A stretch of DNA of 64,000 nt from Rhodocyclales bacterium. Lineage in GTDB: Bacteria; Pseudomonadota; Gammaproteobacteria; Burkholderiales; Rhodocyclaceae. Both the position numbers and the translations under genes were made by a program. The notes beneath the pieces were generated by a model. It did no database searches. It was not told the origin of the DNA and worked only from the letters and a program-made list of their open reading frames with translations. Numbering within the stretch: position 1 is the stretch's first letter; every line of letters begins with the position of its first letter. The stretch lies in the NCBI GenBank assembly GCA_016177805.1, contig JACOUN010000097.1, positions 1 to 64,000 on the forward strand, read 5' to 3'. This document shows positions 60,003-64,000 of the stretch, one piece after another.

Positions 60003-62057
60003 ATGCCCAATCGTCTGGCTACTGAAACCTCGCCTTACCTTCTGCAGCATGCTGACAATCCGGTGGACTGGCAGCCGTGGGGTGCCGAAGCGCTTGATCA
60101 GGCGCGGCGCCAGGACCGCCCCATCCTGCTGTCGATCGGGTATTCGGCCTGTCACTGGTGCCACGTGATGGCACACGAGTCGTTCGAGGATGAGCCGACC
60201 GCGGCGCTGATGAACCGGGAGTTCATCAACATCAAGGTTGATCGCGAGGAGCGCCCGGACCTGGACCAGATCTACCAGAGCGCCCATCAGTTGCTCACCG
60301 GGCGCGCCGGCGGCTGGCCGTTGACCATGTTTCTGGCGCCGGACGGCATGCCGTTTTTCGGTGGAACCTACTTTCCCAATCATGCGCGCCATGGGTTGCC
60401 CGGCTTTACCGACTTGCTGGCGCAGATTGCGGCGGCCTACCGCACCCAGCGCGAAGCGATCACGCAGCAGAATGGCGCCTTGGGCAACGCCCTGGCGCGG
60501 GCCGCGGCCGTGGGTGGGGCGGCGGCGCAGACGGGTGCGTTGAGCGCCGCGCCATTGCAGCGCTTGTGCGACCAACTGGCGGCTGCGTACGACGAGACGC
60601 ATGGCGGCTTCGGTGATGCGCCCAAATTCCCTCACCCCACCGATCTGGCGTTCCTGCTCTACCGCTACCGGAGCGCTGCCGAGCAGGCGTCGCGCGACAT
60701 GGCGCTCACCACGCTGCGGCGCATGGCCGAGGGCGGGCTCTACGACCAGTTGGGCGGCGGCTTTTGTCGCTACAGCACCGACGCGCGCTGGCAGATTCCG
60801 CATTTCGAGAAAATGCTCTACGACAACGGTGCGCTGCTCGGCCTGTATGCTCAAGCCTGGCAGATCGATGGCGATCCACTGTATCGACGCATCGTGGACG
60901 AAACCGCCGCGTGGGCGATGCGCGAGATGCAATCCCCGGCGGGTGGCTACTACGCGGCACTGGATGCCGATTCGGAAGGTGAGGAAGGGCGCTATTACGT
61001 CTGGGACCGGGACGAACCGGCGCGGTTGCTCGACTCCGGGCAGTTGCGCGTGGCGCAGCGTGTGTACGGCCTTGACGGGACGCCGAATTTCGAGGGGCGG
61101 GCCTGGCATCTGTGTATCCGACGGCCGCTGGCGCAGGTCGCGAACGAACTGGGATGGCCGCTGGCGCAAGCCGAGGCGCTGCTCGCGCAGGCGCGCGCGC
61201 GGCTGTTCGAGGCGCGCGCCGGCCGGGTGCGACCGGGGCTGGACGACAAGCTGCTGACCGGCTGGAATGCGCTGATGATCGCCGGCATGGCGCGGGCGGC
61301 GCGGGTGTTCGGGCGGGACGAGTGGCTGGCGTCGGCGCGCCGGGCGCTTGCGTTCGTGCGCGAACACCTGTGGCGCGATGGACGTCTGCTTGCGGTGGGT
61401 GCCGGTGGCGCGGGGCGGCTCAACGCCTATCTGGACGATCATGCCTTCCTGATCGAGGCCTTGATCGAACTGATGCAAGGGCGCTTCGAAGCCGATGACC
61501 TGAGCTTTGCCCGCGAGCTTGCCGACGCGCTGCTGGATAGTTTTGAAGACCGCGCCGAAGGTGGCTACTTCTTTACCCGCGATGATCACGAAGCCTTGAT
61601 CCAGCGCCCCAAGCCGCTGCACGACAACGCGATGGCGTCAGGCAACGGCGTGGCGGCGCTGGCGCTGTTGCGGCTGGGGCATCTCACCGGCGAGGCGCGC
61701 TACCTTGAAGCAGGCGAGCGGGTTGTGCGCTGGGCGTGGCCGGTGCTGGAGACGCGCCCCGAAGGATGCGCCAGCCTGGTGCGGGCACTGGCCGAACTGT
61801 TGAGTCCGCCCACGGTGGTCGTGGTGCGCGGTGGCGCGGTGGAGCTGGCTGAGTGGCAAGCGGCGCTGAGGGTGAGTCAGGTGCCGGATACGCTGTGTTT
61901 GTTCATCGCCGACGGCGTCGCGAACTTGCCGCCAGTGCTCGACAAGCCACGACGAGACCGTGTCAACGCCTGGGTCTGCCGTGGCGTTAACTGCCTGAGT
62001 CCGCTGGACAGCATTGCAGCGCTGGAGCAGACCCTGCATGAGCTGCCGCCCCGGTAG
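60003..62057 (+). CDS. Thioredoxin-domain protein of the DUF255/YyaL family
   Basis: 684 residues from the ATG with GGAG 6 bases upstream. The N-terminal DUF255 thioredoxin fold has [18 protein letters not shown] and the CHWC active-site motif in [14 protein letters not shown]. The rest is an alpha/alpha toroid like that of glycan-acting enzymes (with [19 protein letters not shown] and [13 protein letters not shown]). The family is widespread, including human SPATA20, and its reaction is not known. It is cytoplasmic by sequence. Confidence 0.92.
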   Translation: MPNRLATETSPYLLQHADNPVDWQPWGAEALDQARRQDRPILLSIGYSACHWCHVMAHESFEDEPTAALMNREFINIKVDREERPDLDQIYQSAHQLLTGRAGGWPLTMFLAPDGMPFFGGTYFPNHARHGLPGFTDLLAQIAAAYRTQREAITQQNGALGNALARAAAVGGAAAQTGALSAAPLQRLCDQLAAAYDETHGGFGDAPKFPHPTDLAFLLYRYRSAAEQASRDMALTTLRRMAEGGLYDQLGGGFCRYSTDARWQIPHFEKMLYDNGALLGLYAQAWQIDGDPLYRRIVDETAAWAMREMQSPAGGYYAALDADSEGEEGRYYVWDRDEPARLLDSGQLRVAQRVYGLDGTPNFEGRAWHLCIRRPLAQVANELGWPLAQAEALLAQARARLFEARAGRVRPGLDDKLLTGWNALMIAGMARAARVFGRDEWLASARRALAFVREHLWRDGRLLAVGAGGAGRLNAYLDDHAFLIEALIELMQGRFEADDLSFARELADALLDSFEDRAEGGYFFTRDDHEALIQRPKPLHDNAMASGNGVAALALLRLGHLTGEARYLEAGERVVRWAWPVLETRPEGCASLVRALAELLSPPTVVVVRGGAVELAEWQAALRVSQVPDTLCLFIADGVANLPPVLDKPRRDRVNAWVCRGVNCLSPLDSIAALEQTLHELPPR

Positions 62058-62123
62058 GCAAGTGAGCGGCTCTGGTTTAGTATCAACGCGTTTCAACAAC
62101 ACTGTCGAGAGAGGAAAGAGAAG

Positions 62124-62429
62124 ATGAAGGTATTAGTTACGGCGGTCGCCGCCATCAGCCTGCTGTCTGCCGCCCCCGCATTCGCCGACCAGGCGCTGGC
62201 CAAGTCGAAGAACTGTCTGGCCTGTCATTCGGTGGACAAGAAAGTGGTCGGCCCGGCTTTCAAGGACATCGCGGCCAAGTACGCCGGCCAGGATGTGGTT
62301 GCCGCGCTGGTCACCAAGGTGCAGAAGGGCGGGTCGGGCGTATGGGGCCCGGTGCCGATGCCGCCGAACCCGGCGGTGAGCGCCGACGAAGCGAAGAAGC
62401 TGGTGGAGTGGGTGCTGGCGACCAAGTGA
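62124..62429 (+). CDS. Small periplasmic cytochrome c (c-551/c5-like)
   Basis: 101 residues with a signal peptide cut after APAFA (about residue 21) and AGAGAGGAAAGAG-like ribosome site. The heme motif CLACH and the Met ligand in PVPMPPNPAVS fit class I c-type cytochromes of the c-551 group, which carry single electrons to terminal oxidases or nitrite reductase. It is monocistronic, closed by strong hairpins. Confidence 0.93.
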   Translation: MKVLVTAVAAISLLSAAPAFADQALAKSKNCLACHSVDKKVVGPAFKDIAAKYAGQDVVAALVTKVQKGGSGVWGPVPMPPNPAVSADEAKKLVEWVLATK

Positions 62430-62436
62430 GCGCTTG

Positions 62437-62494
62437 CCCCGGCATTCATGCCGGGGTGACTCAAACGAAAAACCGGCCGTGCGCCGGTTTTTTT
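62437..62494. terminator. Double hairpin terminator region between convergent genes
   Basis: CCCCGGCATTCATGCCGGGG (62437-62456) forms a strong hairpin. A second, at 62467-62494, has CCGGC-cgtgc-GCCGG flanked by A-runs and seven T residues, so it can stop transcription from both the cytochrome gene and the convergent GGDEF-EAL gene. Confidence 0.9.
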
Positions 62495-62501
62495 ATCAAC
62501 T

Positions 62502-64000
62502 TCATTCCATGACAGGGCGTGGCGACAGGGGGATGGCGCGCAATGCCTCGGCCGCGCTCAGGGGTTTGGCGAAATAGTAGCCCTGCATCACGTCACAGCC
62601 CAGCGCCTTAAGGTTGAGCGCCTGCCGGGCGTGCTCGACGCCTTCGGCGATCAGCTTCAGTCCGAACCCCTTGGCGATACCGGCAATGGCCGCGACGATG
62701 GGGTTGGTGACCAGTCCGTCGAGGTCGCGGACAAAGCGGCGGTCGATCTTGAGCACGTTGACCGGCAGCTCCTGCAGGTAGGCGAGTGCCGAGTAGCCGG
62801 TGCCGAAGTCGTCGATCGCGATGCCCACTCCGGCGCTGCGCAATGCACGGATGCGACCGGCCACGCTACGCCCGTCCTGCATCGCCATGCTTTCGGTGAT
62901 TTCGAGTTCGAGCCGGTCCGGCGGGAGCATGAAGCGACGCAGGCAGTCCATCACCAGTTCGATGATGTCTTCGCGGCCGAAGTCGTGTTGTGCGAGATTG
63001 AGTGACATCTTGAGGTGGGAGTGCCCCGCGGTACGCCACGTGGCGAGCTGTGCGCAGGCCTGCTCCACCACCCAGTGGCTGATCTCACCGATCAAGCCGA
63101 TTTCTTCAGCCACGGGAATGAAGGTGGCCGGGCTGATGACCCCATTGTCCGGATGGTTCCAGCGCAGCAGCGCTTCCATGCCGACGATGCGGTTCTCGGT
63201 CAGGCTCACCTGGGGTTGATACAGTAGTTCGAGTTGATCGCGGTCCAGTGCGACCCGCAAGTCGTTTTCCATCGCGATGCGCTGACGATGGTGGCTGTTG
63301 TATTCCGGGGCGAAGAAGCGCAGCCCGTTCTTCCCCGCTTGCTTGATCTGGCGCATCGCGATGTCGGCATGGCGGGTCAGCATCTCGGCACTGTCGCCGT
63401 CGGTCGGGTAGATCGCTATGCCGATGCTGAGCGTGACGCGAAACGGCCCCTGGCTGAGCGCAAACGGTTCTTCAAGGGCGCGCATGATGGTGCGCGCGCC
63501 CCGCTGGGCTTCTTCCGCGCCGCCGATGTCGGTGAGCAGTATCGCGAACTCGTCACCGCCCAGGCGTGCCACCGTATCACCACTCTTGACCGCGTCGGTG
63601 AAACGAGCGGCGATCTGGCACAGCAATGCGTCTCCGTCGGCGTGTCCGTAGCCGTCATTGACCAGCTTGAATCTGTCGATATCGGCAATCATCACCGCCA
63701 GGCAATTGCAGCGGCGCTGCGCTTGCGCAATGGCCAGTTCCAGGCGGTCGCGGAACAGGGTGCGGTTGGGCAGCCGCGTCAGTTGGTCATGGTAGGTCTG
63801 GAATCCCACCAGTTCTTCGGCGCGTCGATGGGCCGAGACATCGCGTGCGACGCAGTACAGGCCGGTATACACGGCACGCCCGGCGTCCTGTTCGGTAATG
63901 GGGGAGCCGCGCACCTCGACCGTGACATGTCCGTCTTCGCAGCCGTCGGTGGTCCCGCCCGGACACTTCAGGTGCAGCTCGGCATTGAAGTCGCGTGCCG
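62502..64000 (-). CDS. PAS-GGDEF-EAL cyclic-di-GMP protein (partial, 5' end outside)
   Basis: The frame stays open to the window edge, so the start lies beyond 64000. The visible 500 residues begin with the end of a PAS domain (TVEVRGSPITEQD and YCVARDVSAHRRAEE), followed by a GGDEF domain with RLGGDEFAILL intact and an EAL domain with GMEALLRWNHP, LEITESMAMQ, DDFGTGYS and KIDRRFV. Both active-site motifs look complete, so it could make and degrade c-di-GMP, or one domain may regulate the other. With the PilZ protein at 37 kb it belongs to the c-di-GMP network. Confidence 0.94.
   Translation of the reverse strand, partial: ARDFNAELHLKCPGGTTDGCEDGHVTVEVRGSPITEQDAGRAVYTGLYCVARDVSAHRRAEELVGFQTYHDQLTRLPNRTLFRDRLELAIAQAQRRCNCLAVMIADIDRFKLVNDGYGHADGDALLCQIAARFTDAVKSGDTVARLGGDEFAILLTDIGGAEEAQRGARTIMRALEEPFALSQGPFRVTLSIGIAIYPTDGDSAEMLTRHADIAMRQIKQAGKNGLRFFAPEYNSHHRQRIAMENDLRVALDRDQLELLYQPQVSLTENRIVGMEALLRWNHPDNGVISPATFIPVAEEIGLIGEISHWVVEQACAQLATWRTAGHSHLKMSLNLAQHDFGREDIIELVMDCLRRFMLPPDRLELEITESMAMQDGRSVAGRIRALRSAGVGIAIDDFGTGYSALAYLQELPVNVLKIDRRFVRDLDGLVTNPIVAAIAGIAKGFGLKLIAEGVEHARQALNLKALGCDVMQGYYFAKPLSAAEALRAIPLSPRPVME

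Noticed and set aside
58971-61622. 883-codon open frame on the minus strand across queF and the DUF255 gene
   Set aside because: It crosses two well-supported genes on the other strand, has no recognisable domain, and its composition is that of a shadow frame.

Overview
The window is G+C-rich, gene-dense bacterial chromosome. The gene content (ilvD-yceH-lgt block, TIGR02449-zapA-6S RNA block, CopK-type copper protein, DUF4212 plus VC_2705-type symporter, malonyl-CoA decarboxylase, NodT/MacAB-type efflux) fits a proteobacterium, most likely a betaproteobacterium near Rhodocyclales. That placement is inferred from gene families and order, not from a marker-gene comparison. No tRNA, rRNA, CRISPR array, transposase or phage gene was seen.

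Layout. 0-6.6 kb: a partial gene, a secreted zinc-peptidase-like protein, a ZIP-like membrane protein, a GST, a REP-like palindrome cluster, YgiQ radical SAM, a DUF3334 pair and a CopK-like periplasmic copper protein. 6.6-12.9 kb: a GH5 lipoprotein, a LytS/LytTR-type two-component pair, a Gly-rich secreted repeat protein, a cupin/LysR divergent pair and psd. 13-15 kb: DUF411 protein plus cytochrome c lipoprotein, then azlCD. 15-22.4 kb: a MacA-MacB-NodT efflux operon, a Fur-family regulator and an exbD-exbB-tonB operon. 22.6-28.8 kb: FAH hydrolase, malonyl-CoA decarboxylase, lgt, yceH, a frameshifted ilvD, TIGR02449 and zapA. 28.8-37.5 kb: 6S RNA, a sodium:solute symporter operon, TauE and LysE exporters, a Zn/Mn-type ABC importer with a Zur-box-like palindrome, and a PilZ protein.

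37.5-52.4 kb is one long plus-strand exopolysaccharide operon with many start/stop overlaps: dehydratase, initiating sugar-phosphate transferase, two GT2, an epimerase, a Wzy/WaaL-like polymerase, a GT4, an acyltransferase, a kinase-like ATPase lacking the Walker A lysine, Wza-like export lipoprotein, a GH39-like hydrolase, a Wzz/GumC-like co-polymerase and a Wzx-like flippase. It has the parts of a Wzx/Wzy-type secreted polysaccharide pathway.

52.5-59 kb is the most unusual stretch. A G+C-poorer orphan gene lies beside a truncated copy of a NarL-type response regulator. Next come two secreted DUF1566 proteins and an intact histidine kinase/response regulator pair. Two copies of a two-box sequence, with 23 bp and 10 bp blocks at identical 12 bp spacing, sit at the head of the DUF1566 operon and of the truncated regulator. 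They look like activator-dependent promoters of one small regulon. 59-64 kb: queF, a DUF255 thioredoxin-domain protein, a small cytochrome c and the 3' part of a GGDEF-EAL gene that leaves the window.

The points most worth checking are the 16-bp deletion in ilvD, the DUF1566/two-component promoter element with its truncated regulator copy, an EF-hand loop inside the symporter, and a His-rich miniprotein coupled to the metal ABC transporter.
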